64,000 bases of DNA, taken from contig JBMOPE010000009.1 in NCBI GenBank assembly GCA_049323755.1, forward strand, positions 124,001-188,000, in the 5' to 3' direction. A program made the position numbers and the translations under genes. Every line of letters starts with the position of its first letter. The first letter of the stretch is position 1. This DNA is from BRHc4a sp049323755 (GTDB lineage Bacteria > Bacillota > Desulfotomaculia > Desulfotomaculales > Desulfocucumaceae). The notes beneath the pieces are model-generated. The model was not told the origin of the DNA and did no database searches. It saw only the letters and a list, made by a program, of their open reading frames with translations. This document shows positions 15,541-24,401 of this stretch, in pieces.

Positions 15541-16554
15541 CTAATACAGAATTTTTTGATCTATATCGGCCAGCGATTCGCAGCCGGTAAGTATCATGGC
15601 CTGTTTTAACTCAGAGGTCATCTTCTCAAGAATAAGCTTAACCCCCTCAAGGCCGCCTCCGAAGGCCCCCACCGCCAGTGGCCGCCCCACCAGCACCACA
15701 TCGGCGCCAAGAGCAATGAGCTTTAAGGCGTCAATCCCGCTTCTCACCCCGCCGTCCGCCATAATAAGCACTTTTTTCCCCACAGCCCCGGCTATGGAAG
15801 GCAGAACCTCTGCAGCCCCAGGGGTATGATCAAGTACCCGCCCACCGTGATTTGATACAACTATTGCCGCCGCCCCGGCATCCACCGCTGCCTCAGCCTC
15901 GTCCACAGTCATTATCCCCTTTATAATGAACGGTAGGCTGGTTGACGAAATCAGTTCCTTTAATTCGGCTTTTGTTTTTGGGCCTACAGGCTGACCTTTC
16001 AGCGCCATGGTAACAAGCCCTGCCCCGTCTATATCCATCCCCACGGCACAGGCCCCGGCGGCCTCTGCCCGGCGGATACGCTCAATTACTTCCTCCTGGG
16101 CCCGGGGCTTTATAATAGCTATACCGTGCCCACCTTCATGTGCTATTGCCTCAAGGCCGGAGTCATACATGGAGGGATCTGCGCCGTCGCCGGAAAAGCC
16201 AAGGGAACCTGCCTCCCTGCTTCCTGATATGATCATGCCGATAAACTCCCCCTCGGTTAAGGCCCCACCCATATTATAGGGAGCACCGGTCATGGGAGCT
16301 GCCGTTATGGGAGTAGCCAGCTTTTTACCGAACAGGTCCAGCCCGGTGTCAGGGTTTTCTGCCCCGTGAATGGTGCGCATGTTAAGGATTACCCCGGCTA
16401 AGGCCTCCAGGTTCGCCATAAAGGCCGATCCGGTGCCTGCGCCGCCCATACCGGGAACCTCCCCGGCACAGGCCCTTCCGTCGCACACCGGACACACTCT
16501 GCAGTACCCTTTCATTTTCTCCCGGGCCGTCTTCTTTATATCGGCTAAATTCAT
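15541..16554 (-). CDS. FMN-dependent alpha-hydroxy-acid oxidoreductase
   Basis: The 337-residue TIM-barrel flavoprotein has the family's FMN and substrate motifs: PITAAPMTG (residues about 80-88), KGIMTVDEAEAAVDAGA, SNHGGRVLDHTPG (catalytic His region) and the phosphate-binding DGGVRSGIDALKLIALGADV. Homologues oxidise lactate, glycolate or mandelate. The N-terminus carries an unusual cysteine pair pattern (CRVCPVCDGRAC, about 18-29), common in the clostridial branch, which may hold a metal. It sits next to a FadR/LldR-type regulator and lactate racemase, so lactate is the likely substrate. Confidence 0.82.
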   Translation of the reverse strand: MNLADIKKTAREKMKGYCRVCPVCDGRACAGEVPGMGGAGTGSAFMANLEALAGVILNMRTIHGAENPDTGLDLFGKKLATPITAAPMTGAPYNMGGALTEGEFIGMIISGSREAGSLGFSGDGADPSMYDSGLEAIAHEGGHGIAIIKPRAQEEVIERIRRAEAAGACAVGMDIDGAGLVTMALKGQPVGPKTKAELKELISSTSLPFIIKGIMTVDEAEAAVDAGAAAIVVSNHGGRVLDHTPGAAEVLPSIAGAVGKKVLIMADGGVRSGIDALKLIALGADVVLVGRPLAVGAFGGGLEGVKLILEKMTSELKQAMILTGCESLADIDQKILY

Positions 16555-16581
16555 TTTTTACCTCTCCTTGCAGTTATGGTG

Positions 16582-17280
16582 CTATTTTAAAAGCGCCTTT
16601 TCAACCCGATCCAGGTGCTCATACATAGCCCTGCGGGCATCCTTGTCCTGACCGTTTTTGATGGCCTTGAATACCGCCTGATGCTCCTTTAAGAGCCGCT
16701 GTGGCGTTCCCGGAGTCCGATACAGCTCCTGCCTGGCCGTACCCAAAACCCGGCGCATGGTGTCGGCAATGGAGTCCATAAGCCTTATCAGCAGGGAGTT
16801 GTGTGAGGCCTCGGCCACGGTGTAATGAAAAAGCCAGTCGGCCTGCTGGCCCAGGTCACCCGACTCAATGTCTTCTTCCATCTGCTTTAGGGCTTCCTCC
16901 ATTTTTTTCAGCTGTTCCCCGGTGTGCCGGAGAGAGGCCAGCCCTGCAGCCTCAACCTCCAGTATTTTTCTCAGCTCAAGGAGTTCCCGGGTGGTGTCCT
17001 TCTCGGTCATAAGGAAAAGCGCCAGTGTCTGGGCCAGGGAATCAGAGTTAACCTCTCTTACAAAGGTACCCTCACCCTGCCTTATTTCGATTATCCCCAT
17101 TGCCTCCAGCGCCCTGAAGGCCTCCCGGACAGCCGACCGGCCAACCTTCAGCCTATCGGCCATTTCCCTTTCGGAAATCAGCCTGTCCCCTGGGTTTAAA
17201 ATACCCTCGGCAATAAGCCCCTTGACCTGATCGATTATTTCCTCGTATATTTTCTTTGTCTTGATCGGTTTTAAATCCAC
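16582..17280 (-). CDS. GntR-family (FadR/LldR subgroup) transcriptional regulator
   Basis: The 232-residue protein has an N-terminal winged helix-turn-helix (PGDRLISEREMADRLKVGRS, VREAFRALEAMGII, residues about 30-66) and an all-helical FCD ligand-binding domain from about residue 85 (LLELRKILEVEAAGLA, later HHx-type histidines in LFHYTVAEASHN and LLKEHQAVFKAI). This subgroup includes LldR/LutR lactate regulators. It lies within the lactate locus, and three TGGTATGACCA-like palindromes fitting the known FadR/LldR operator shape occur at 18837, 18988 and 26352. Confidence 0.88.
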   Translation of the reverse strand: MDLKPIKTKKIYEEIIDQVKGLIAEGILNPGDRLISEREMADRLKVGRSAVREAFRALEAMGIIEIRQGEGTFVREVNSDSLAQTLALFLMTEKDTTRELLELRKILEVEAAGLASLRHTGEQLKKMEEALKQMEEDIESGDLGQQADWLFHYTVAEASHNSLLIRLMDSIADTMRRVLGTARQELYRTPGTPQRLLKEHQAVFKAIKNGQDKDARRAMYEHLDRVEKALLK

Positions 17281-17419
17281 GGAACCCCACCTCAGAATTC
17301 TTTATGAACACATATCCATTCTACCTTCTGTGTCCAAATCCCTTTGAAAAATATTTTAAAAATTCCATCTGTAACCGGGGATGTAAAACCGTATTAAATA
17401 TAAACCTTAGAGACAGGCA

Positions 17420-17461
17420 TAAATTCTGAAGTCTGACTCCTGACTTCTGTATTCTGGCAGG
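17420..17461. repeat. GAATTC/GACTCC-type repeat
   Basis: Contains AATTCTGAAGTCTGACTCCT and GACTTCTGTATTCTGGCAGG, a diverged family member between larA and the regulator gene. Confidence 0.65.
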
Positions 17462-17484
17462 AAAAAGTGGCAGTGTAAGTAGTA

Positions 17485-18759
17485 TTACTTTACCACCACT
17501 GACACCCCGTCGGGTATTACGGTGATGGAAGCGCTTTTCCCCTTAATGCGGTCGGCAATATCCAGGGCCTCGGAAAAGGTGGCGGCATGCAGCATTTTCA
17601 TTCCCGTTATCAGCCCCGGGTCGCACTGGTCGGTAACAATTATAACCTGGTGCTTTATCAGTACGCGGGCCAGTATTTGCGACTCCCACTGGTCCGGAAT
17701 GGTCTTCTCCATGGGAGTGGCCATTATGCTGTCCATAACAGCCCTGGCATCCTTTGCCTCCAGAAAGGTTCTGTAGAAGGACTCCCCGCCATGGCCGTCA
17801 CTGCAGGCGGTAACTATGATAATCACCGCCCCCTCCCTGGCGGTGGCCTCGGCTGCTGTCATTCCCTTTACCGACTGATAAATATTCTGGTCAAGAGGAT
17901 ATCCCCCGTTGGTGGTAACCACTATATCGGCCGGTACCGCATCAACCCTGGCAAGGCTTTCAACAAACCTGCACCCTTCTTCGTGGGCCTTGAAAGGATC
18001 CCCGGCAAAGGCGTTTATAATTCTCTTTTCCGCGTCTATTACCACGTTAAGTATAAATTTTAGTCCTGATCTTCTGGTGGCATCCAGCATGTCCTCATGC
18101 ATCGGATTGCCCTGGATAATTCCCGTGCGGCATTTTTCACTGTCAATAAATTTTGAGCAGTGATTGGTCAGGACAGTTTTTTCTCCCGCTATACCGGGCA
18201 ATATGCTCTTGCGCCCCCCTGAAAAGCCTGCAAAAAAGTGCGGCTCTATAAACCCCTCGGCTATCAGCAGGTCTGCCTCCAGGGCCATGCTGTTGAGCCA
18301 CAGCTCGGCGCCGGAGGGCAGCGGTCCCATATAGGTAAGATTATTTTTGTCCCAGCAGTCATGGTTTATTATTTTTTCCTCATCAACTATTTTTTCACCA
18401 AATTTAAAAATCATTTCCTCCCTGGTGCTGGGCCGGTGAAAGGCGGTGGCCAGCAATATAGTTACCTCAATGCCGGGGTTTACCTTCCTTATTTTTTCCA
18501 GCAGCACCGGCATGGTAATATGGCTGGGAACCGGACGGGTATGGTCGCTGGTTATAATAACCACATTCTTTTTACCCCTGGCCAGTTCTTCCAGCCCGGG
18601 CGAGTCAAAGGGGTTATCCAGGGCCCTTCTTACCGTTGTTTCCTGATCATATTCAGGCCTGTAGCTGTGGGCGCGGGATTCAAGAATACCCGCCAGCCGG
18701 CTGTCGGGTATATTTACACTCATGTGTCCGCGACCATAGGGCAATTTTAAAACAGGCAT
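17485..18759 (-). CDS. larA: nickel-dependent lactate racemase (LarA family)
   Basis: The 424-residue protein matches LarA: ITSDHTRPVPSH near residue 70, TAFHRPSTREEM near 105, PHFFAGFSGGRKSILPGIAG (residues about 175-195) with NHCSKF after it. These contain the histidines and lysine that hold the nickel-pincer nucleotide cofactor in the characterised enzyme. It interconverts D- and L-lactate, so cells could use both isomers with the two dehydrogenase systems encoded nearby. Cofactor genes larB, larC and larE are not in this window. It is transcribed divergently from the GlcD-type gene, with operator-like palindromes between. Confidence 0.9.
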   Translation of the reverse strand: MPVLKLPYGRGHMSVNIPDSRLAGILESRAHSYRPEYDQETTVRRALDNPFDSPGLEELARGKKNVVIITSDHTRPVPSHITMPVLLEKIRKVNPGIEVTILLATAFHRPSTREEMIFKFGEKIVDEEKIINHDCWDKNNLTYMGPLPSGAELWLNSMALEADLLIAEGFIEPHFFAGFSGGRKSILPGIAGEKTVLTNHCSKFIDSEKCRTGIIQGNPMHEDMLDATRRSGLKFILNVVIDAEKRIINAFAGDPFKAHEEGCRFVESLARVDAVPADIVVTTNGGYPLDQNIYQSVKGMTAAEATAREGAVIIIVTACSDGHGGESFYRTFLEAKDARAVMDSIMATPMEKTIPDQWESQILARVLIKHQVIIVTDQCDPGLITGMKMLHAATFSEALDIADRIKGKSASITVIPDGVSVVVK

Positions 18760-18836
18760 TTTTTATTCCTCCTTTATAAACTCCAGTTAAATACACAACT
18801 GGTTTCACAGGCCTATAATATGTGTATGATATCCTG

Positions 18837-18849
18837 ATGGCATGACCAT
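18837..18849. promoter_or_regulatory. candidate FadR/LldR-type operator upstream of larA
   Basis: ATGGCATGACCAT is a near-perfect palindrome (one mismatch) of the TGGTnnnACCA form, about 80 bases upstream of the larA start. Confidence 0.6.
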
Positions 18850-18987
18850 TTCTAATATTCTCTATACCATCAGTTTTTCCTCCAGGGAAAAACACCTTAG
18901 CCATAAAATTTTTTAAATACTGAATATTTAAAGAAAATATTATACATATCTTGCAGGGATTTTCAAACATATATATAATTTAATTAA

Positions 18988-19000
18988 ATGGTATGACCAT
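18988..19000. promoter_or_regulatory. candidate FadR/LldR-type operator upstream of the glcD-type gene
   Basis: ATGGTATGACCAT is a perfect palindrome of TGGTnnnACCA form, about 100 bases upstream of the TTG start of the dehydrogenase. Confidence 0.7.
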
Positions 19001-19100
19001 CTGAACACCTAACTATCAGCGCACTGTGGAAAATAATTTCCATTACCTTTTCCTACTACCCAAAATAAAGAATACTCCTAAAGCCAAGGAGGCTGGTCAA

Positions 19101-20519
19101 TTGAACTACAATAGAATAACTGAGGAAATTGTTGGTAAATTAAAGAATATCGTAGGTCCGTCGAATATTATTACTGATCCGGAAAAAATGGAGGCCTATG
19201 CAGGGGATGAAGTTCCAGAAAAAGAATGGAAGCATCTCCCGGAAATAGTGGTAAAACCCGAGAATAGCCACCAGATTTCTGAAGTGATAAAATTGGCAAA
19301 CAGGGAAATGATTCCGGTAACACCCCGGGGAGCCGGCACCGGCCTGGCTGCAGGCGCCGTTCCCATGCTGGGCGGAATAGTGCTGTCCCTGGAAAGAATG
19401 AATAAAATAATTGAAATAGACAGAATAAATCTGTTCATGGTGGCTGAGCCCGGGGTAACAACAGGAGATATACAAAGAACGGCCAGGGACAACGGCTACC
19501 TTTATGCCGGTGACCCCTGCAGCGCCGACAGCTCTTTTATAGGTGGAAACGTGGCCACCAATGCAGGGGGAAACAAGGCGATAAAATACGGGTGCACCTC
19601 CCGTCACATATACGGCCTTGAAGTTGTGCTTCCCAACGGGGACATAACAACACTGGGCGGCAAGTGTGTCAAGGATGTCACGGGGTATGACCTGGTTCAT
19701 CTTATGATTGGATCCGAGGGAACCCTCGGGGTTGTGACAAAAGTTTATCTTAAACTTCTCCCCCGGCCCAAATTTAATGCCGTGCTGCTGGTTCCCTTCG
19801 CCGACATGCAAACGGCCATAAATATAGTGCCGGTCATCATGACCAACGGTGGCATTATACCAACCTCGGTAGAGTTCATGGACAGCCTGTGCATCAGGTC
19901 CGCGGAGAGCTACCTTGACCGCAAGCTGCCCCACGGGGACGCCGGGGCTTTTATAATAATAGAGCTGGACTCCAATTCCGAGGGCCAGCTTGAAACAGAT
20001 TGTGAAACTATCGGCAGTTTGTGTGAGAAACACGGGGGGCTGGAAATTTTCATGGGAGATAATGCCGCCACCCAGGAAAAAATATGGCAGGCCAGACGGT
20101 GCCTGGCGGAGGCCCTGAGGGTGACCAGCCCGGTATACTGTATGGAGGACATAGTTGTTCCGGTCAGTGAAATTCCGGAAGTATTGAAAAAGATAGAGGC
20201 CATATCGCAAAAGCACAATATAAAAATACCCTGCTTTGGACACGCCGGAGACGGCAACATCCACGCCACCCTGCTAAAAGAAAACTTAAGTGAGGATGAC
20301 TGGCACAGTGCAAAGAAAGCCTCACTTGAAGAGATTTATACTGTTGTTTATTCCCACGGAGGAAAGCTTTCGGGAGAGCACGGCATAGGGGCCAAAAGAA
20401 AGGAAGCCATGGCAAAGTTTATAGACCCGGCTCAGCTTAACGCGGTAAGAGCCATTAAAAAGGCACTGGACCCAAATCTTATCCTTAACCCTGATAAACT
20501 GGTGGATTTAAACGGGTAA
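19101..20519 (+). CDS. FAD-linked (D-)lactate/glycolate dehydrogenase, GlcD type
   Basis: The 472-residue flavoenzyme has a PCMH-type FAD domain (TPRGAGTGLAAGAVP, residues about 75-89; GGNVATNAGGNKAIKYG; GSEGTLGVVTKV) and the C-terminal FAD-oxidase cap with CFGHAGDGNIHATL and SGEHGIGAKRKEAM. These define the GlcD/D-lactate dehydrogenase family, which oxidises 2-hydroxyacids and passes electrons to a partner FeS protein. The TTG start at 19101 is preceded by AAGGAGG at ideal spacing; the GTG at 19026 is not. The iron-sulfur partner may be the LutB/LutA fusion encoded at 21619-23760. Confidence 0.9.
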   Translation: MNYNRITEEIVGKLKNIVGPSNIITDPEKMEAYAGDEVPEKEWKHLPEIVVKPENSHQISEVIKLANREMIPVTPRGAGTGLAAGAVPMLGGIVLSLERMNKIIEIDRINLFMVAEPGVTTGDIQRTARDNGYLYAGDPCSADSSFIGGNVATNAGGNKAIKYGCTSRHIYGLEVVLPNGDITTLGGKCVKDVTGYDLVHLMIGSEGTLGVVTKVYLKLLPRPKFNAVLLVPFADMQTAINIVPVIMTNGGIIPTSVEFMDSLCIRSAESYLDRKLPHGDAGAFIIIELDSNSEGQLETDCETIGSLCEKHGGLEIFMGDNAATQEKIWQARRCLAEALRVTSPVYCMEDIVVPVSEIPEVLKKIEAISQKHNIKIPCFGHAGDGNIHATLLKENLSEDDWHSAKKASLEEIYTVVYSHGGKLSGEHGIGAKRKEAMAKFIDPAQLNAVRAIKKALDPNLILNPDKLVDLNG

Positions 20520-20595
20520 TTAATCTTTGGCCGCATCACAACTTAGGGGTTTTGCGGATACACAGCGGCCTCCAGAGCAAACGGAGGGATATGTG

Positions 20596-21453
20596 ATGAT
20601 ACTTAAGGAAACTGTGGCTGGGCAGGTAGTTCAGTTTATCTATCAGCAAACAGGTTTTCCAACCATCGCCTGTGACCGGAACGGCAGTATTATAGCCGAC
20701 TCCGCCATGACCCGAATAGGAGTGACGCACCAGGGGGCAAAAACAATACTAACTTCGGACAGGGATGACTACGGGGTAACTGAGGAAGAGTCGGCGGCCT
20801 CCGGCGGCAAAATGAAAGAGGGCTACAATTTCGCCGTAAAGTATGATGGGGAAAAGATAGGTACTTTCGGGATAGCCGGCAAGCTGGAAATAGTCACACC
20901 GGTGGCCAAAATAGCAGCCGCGCTTATTAGCAAAATGATTAGGGATGACCAGCTTAAGTCACAAATGCAGGACCAGGCCCAGACCGTGGCCTCATCAATA
21001 CAGCAGGCCGCAGCCTCCGTTCAGGAAATGGCCGCCTCTTCCCAGGAGCTGGCGGCCACCAGCCAGGAAGTGGACAGGATTGCTGAGGAAACCGCCATAC
21101 AGGTTAAAGAAACCGCCCAAATACTTGATATAATCAGGCGTATTGCTGACCAGACAAAGCTTCTGGGACTTAACGCCGCCATCGAGGCCGCCAGGGCCGG
21201 GCAGCACGGGCTGGGGTTTTCAGTGGTGGCCGGAGAGGTCCGCAAGCTGGCCGAAGAAAGCGAGCGCTCGGCAAAGGAAATCAAGAAAATGCTGGAACAG
21301 TTTCAGATTTCAGTGGAAGGGGTTGCCAGGGGCATCCGCCAAGGCAGCGCTGTCAGCCAGGACCAGGCCAGGGTTATCCAGGAAATATCAAAAATGCTGG
21401 AAGACCTTCAGCGCACAGGCCTTCAGCTGTCGGATATCGCTTTACAGCTGTAA
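20596..21453 (+). CDS. soluble chemoreceptor-like protein with sugar-diacid-recognition-type sensor
   Basis: The 285-residue protein lacks membrane segments. Residues about 1-125 (LKETVAGQVVQFIYQQTGFP, CDRNGSIIADS, GKIGIFG-like strand) resemble the putative sugar-diacid recognition domain of CdaR-type regulators. Residues about 130-285 form a methyl-accepting signalling domain with the conserved hairpin tip DQTKLLGLNAAIEAARAG and GFSVVAGEVRKLAEES. It would be a cytoplasmic sensor talking to a CheA kinase, plausibly reporting a hydroxy-acid metabolite because of its position directly after the lactate dehydrogenase gene. Start at 20596 follows GGAGGG. Confidence 0.82.
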   Translation: MILKETVAGQVVQFIYQQTGFPTIACDRNGSIIADSAMTRIGVTHQGAKTILTSDRDDYGVTEEESAASGGKMKEGYNFAVKYDGEKIGTFGIAGKLEIVTPVAKIAAALISKMIRDDQLKSQMQDQAQTVASSIQQAAASVQEMAASSQELAATSQEVDRIAEETAIQVKETAQILDIIRRIADQTKLLGLNAAIEAARAGQHGLGFSVVAGEVRKLAEESERSAKEIKKMLEQFQISVEGVARGIRQGSAVSQDQARVIQEISKMLEDLQRTGLQLSDIALQL

Positions 21454-21473
21454 GTATTTATAATACTCCCAAA

Positions 21474-21508
21474 AACAACCGCTGGTTTAAAGCGGCTGTT
21501 TTATTTTA
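21474..21508 (+). terminator. terminator after chemoreceptor gene
   Basis: AACAACCGCT and AGCGGCTGTT (one mismatch) form a hairpin followed by TTTTATTTTAT. Confidence 0.75.
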
Positions 21509-21560
21509 TAGCCCAGAAAAATAATATTTTGTTTTTGGATAGAAAATTGTGTTTGACAAA

Positions 21561-21600
21561 GAAAGACCTCTGGGGTCGTCAACTCCACCAAAGGTCTTTC
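21561..21600. terminator. hairpin between convergent genes
   Basis: GAAAGACCT pairs with AGGTCTTTC, with an inner TGG.../...CCA stem. It lies between the chemoreceptor gene and the convergent LutB-type gene. Confidence 0.7.
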
Positions 21601-21618
21601 TTTTCACTTACCCGTGCT

Positions 21619-23760
21619 TTAAAGTTGTTCACTTAATATCTCAGCCAGATGCTTAACCTGGGTGGGGCTTCCATCCAGCCCCCTGCGGATTTGCAGAAGG
21701 CAGCCCGGACATTCCACTGCCACCATTGGTGCTCCGGCAGCGTATATGCTTTTTAGCTTCCTTCCCAATATCTGCTCTGAAAGATCCGGGTATTTAAGTG
21801 AGTAGGAGCCCCCAAAGCCGCAGCAAAGGTCGGCGCCTTCCATTTCAACAAACTCAGCCCCGGCCATTTTTATAAGGTCTCTGGGCTCCCGGCTCACACC
21901 AAGATTCCTCTTCAGGTGGCATGAGTCATGGTAGGTTACCATTTTGCCAAGGGGTTTAAGTTTAATCATGGCTTCCCCCGCCTGCCGGCAGGCAAATTCC
22001 GCGAAATCATAAACCTTTCCGGACATTTCCAGGGCCTTTGGGCCAAATTTTCCGTCGTGCTCCAGTATTTCCGGGTACAGGTTCTTAAGCGAGTGGGTGC
22101 AGGTGGGACAGGGAGTAATTATATAGTCCACCCTGGCTGACCCGAAGGCCTCCAGGTTTTGCCGGGCAACCCACTCCATCACTTCCGGCGCCCCCATCTG
22201 CCGGGCAGGGTAGCCGCAGCAGGTCTGCCCCTGGGGAAATACCACCTTAAAGCCCATTTTCTCCAATACCTTTACTGCCGAATTACCTATTCCCGGATAA
22301 ACAAAGTCCACCAGGCAGCCGGCAAACAGTCCGACCACAGGACGGCTGCCTATTTCGGCCTTGGGTCCGTCCTCCTTAAGAATATCCCGAAGAGGTTTTT
22401 TGGCTATGGCCGGAAGTTTTAAATTACCACCCTGCCCGGACATTATTAAAGGCAGGTGGCGTATGGTACCCTCCCCGCTTAGCAATGGCTTCTGGGCCAC
22501 CGCCGCAGCCCGCAGAAGGCCGTGGAAAATCTTCCTGTTTGGAAGAACCGTCTTAAGCAGTATTCTCTGGGAAACTGACAGCCCTCCCTCTCCGGCCTGA
22601 CGGTTTCTCAATTCGCTGATAAGACGCGGTATATCTATTTTACCCGGGCAGAAATCTTTGCAGCGCTCACAGCCCACACAGAGAGACTGTATATCCTCCG
22701 CACTCTGCATACCGTCAAAAAAAGCGGTAAGTATAGTGCCTATGCCACCAGTGTAGACATGGCCAAAAACATGCCCCCCCACCAGCTGGAAAACGGGACA
22801 GACATTGAGGCAGGAAGCGCAGCGGATACACTGCAGGGCCTCCTTAAAAACCGGGTCCCGCTGCATGGCAGTGCGTCCGTTGTTTAAAAGAACTATGTGC
22901 ATCTCTTTTTCCACCAGGTTGCCTTCGGAGTCAACAGCCTGTGCCGGGCCGGTAAGCATGGTTACATAGCTGGTAATCCTCTGGGCGGTGGCGCTCCGGG
23001 GAAGGGCCTCCAGTATGGGAGCCGTGTCGCTAAACCCTGCCACCAGCTTCTCCATCCCCACAAGCACAACGTGAAGAGGCGGCAGGGTAGTGGTGAGCCT
23101 TCCATTGCCCTCATTGGTAACCATCACCACCGTCCCGGTCTCGGCAACTGCAATATTGGCACCGGAGATACCCATTTCGGCAGTAAGGAATTTACGGCGG
23201 AGCCTTTCCCTGGCAAGCTTTACCATGCGGGGTATGTCGGCCGGAACATCCTCACCGGTCTCCCTGGAAAATACTCCGGCCACCTCACCTCTGGTCATAT
23301 GAATGGCAGGCATAACCATGTGGGAGGGCCGCTGTCCTGAAAGCTGTATGATCCACTCGCCAAGGTCGGTTTCCACAACGTCCAGTCCCGCACCGGCCAG
23401 ATGGCTGTTCAGGTGGATTTCTTCGCTGGCCATCGACTTGGATTTTACAACGGTTTTAACCCCCCGGTCCCGGGCAAGGTTCAGAATATACTCACGGGCC
23501 TCTCCGGCTGTTTCCGCCCTGTATACCACCGCGCCCCTCTCAGAGGCCTTTTCAACAAACCGGCGGGCCAGTTCTTCCATATTGTCAGCCGCATACCTTT
23601 TAATGCATTTAATTTCCTCTCTGATAACCTGAAAGTCCTTACCCTGGTATGCGGCCTCCCTGGACCCCACGTAAGCGTCCCCAAATCTCCCCAGCGCTCC
23701 CCGCAGATTTTCATTGGCCAGGGCTTCCTGTATATCTTTTCTTATATCATTTCCTTTCAC
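21619..23760 (-). CDS. lactate-oxidation iron-sulfur protein, LutB-LutA fusion
   Basis: The 713-residue protein joins two parts that are separate in Bacillus LutABC. Residues about 60-300 are a LUD domain (VVKSKSMASEEIHLN, GANIAVAETGTVVMVTNEGN). Residues about 310-385 carry two four-cysteine [4Fe-4S] sets (CIRCASCLNVCP and CVGCERCKDFCP). Residues about 450-700 hold two cysteine-rich CCG domains (GCLVDFVYPG...CCGYPA and CHLKRNLG...CCGFGG). A protein of this size and order is known as the large L-lactate dehydrogenase subunit in Desulfovibrio. It likely oxidises L-lactate to pyruvate with LutC-like 23757-24380, whose gene overlaps by four bases. Confidence 0.9.
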   Translation of the reverse strand: MKGNDIRKDIQEALANENLRGALGRFGDAYVGSREAAYQGKDFQVIREEIKCIKRYAADNMEELARRFVEKASERGAVVYRAETAGEAREYILNLARDRGVKTVVKSKSMASEEIHLNSHLAGAGLDVVETDLGEWIIQLSGQRPSHMVMPAIHMTRGEVAGVFSRETGEDVPADIPRMVKLARERLRRKFLTAEMGISGANIAVAETGTVVMVTNEGNGRLTTTLPPLHVVLVGMEKLVAGFSDTAPILEALPRSATAQRITSYVTMLTGPAQAVDSEGNLVEKEMHIVLLNNGRTAMQRDPVFKEALQCIRCASCLNVCPVFQLVGGHVFGHVYTGGIGTILTAFFDGMQSAEDIQSLCVGCERCKDFCPGKIDIPRLISELRNRQAGEGGLSVSQRILLKTVLPNRKIFHGLLRAAAVAQKPLLSGEGTIRHLPLIMSGQGGNLKLPAIAKKPLRDILKEDGPKAEIGSRPVVGLFAGCLVDFVYPGIGNSAVKVLEKMGFKVVFPQGQTCCGYPARQMGAPEVMEWVARQNLEAFGSARVDYIITPCPTCTHSLKNLYPEILEHDGKFGPKALEMSGKVYDFAEFACRQAGEAMIKLKPLGKMVTYHDSCHLKRNLGVSREPRDLIKMAGAEFVEMEGADLCCGFGGSYSLKYPDLSEQILGRKLKSIYAAGAPMVAVECPGCLLQIRRGLDGSPTQVKHLAEILSEQL

Positions 23761-24380
23761 CGGCCATCACCTCCGGGGCTTTCTATGAAAATGACGTGCA
23801 GTATTTCAGGGCCATGCACCCCTATGGTGAGCACCCTCTCTATATCGGCGGTCCTGCTGGGGCCCGAAATAAATGTGAGGTACCCGGGCAGGGAGCCGGC
23901 ATTGCGGCCATACTGTTCAATGGCATCCCGCAGCGAGGCCACCAGGGAGTCCGTCCTTATCAGCGCCACGTGCACCGGAGGGAGCATGGAAACCAGCCTT
24001 CCATCAATACCGTTGGCGTGATGGGCCAGGGTGCCCGTTTCGGCAATGGCCAGATCCGCTTCGGATATACCCATGTCGGCCCCGGCAGCATGCAGCCTCA
24101 AGTTGTCCTGGTATACCGGCGTCCCTTCGAGTACACCTTCCAAATCTGTTTTTATGACAAGGGGAGTGGCTGCGGCCACAATTTTTTTTACACCAAGGTC
24201 CTTTGCCAGTCCGGCTATTATCCGGGCCGCCCCGGAAAAGTCCGGGACCCGGTGAACAACGGCAGATATGGCCTCAGCCTTCTGGCAGAACTCCCCATAC
24301 AGTTTTTCCTCATCGGTCTTACATACGGCATACCCTAACATCTCCTGGTTCCGCAATACCTTCACCCCGTCTTTTTGCAT
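23757..24380 (-). CDS. lutC: LutC-like LUD-domain protein
   Basis: The 207-residue protein is a stand-alone LUD domain: MGISEADLAIAETGTLAHHA is the signature loop, followed by MLPPVHVALIRTDSLVASL and ISGPSRTADIERVLTIGVHGPE. LutC is the small partner of the L-lactate oxidation complex. The stop overlaps the start of the LutB-LutA fusion (ATGA-type junction), so the two are translationally coupled, and the lactate permease gene lies 21 bases upstream in the same operon. Confidence 0.88.
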   Translation of the reverse strand: MQKDGVKVLRNQEMLGYAVCKTDEEKLYGEFCQKAEAISAVVHRVPDFSGAARIIAGLAKDLGVKKIVAAATPLVIKTDLEGVLEGTPVYQDNLRLHAAGADMGISEADLAIAETGTLAHHANGIDGRLVSMLPPVHVALIRTDSLVASLRDAIEQYGRNAGSLPGYLTFISGPSRTADIERVLTIGVHGPEILHVIFIESPGGDGR

Positions 24381-24401
24381 TCCTTAACTGTTTATCCGAA
24401 T

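Larger units (their letters stand above)
18760..19100. other. divergent promoter region larA / glcD-type gene
   Basis: An AT-rich 340-base spacer with no gene. It holds two palindromic operator candidates about 150 bases apart, one placed to control each divergent gene. Confidence 0.6.

Noticed and set aside
19140..20264. 374-codon reading frame on the minus strand opposite the GlcD-type gene
   Set aside because: It is the antisense shadow of a clear GlcD-family gene and has no recognisable domain.
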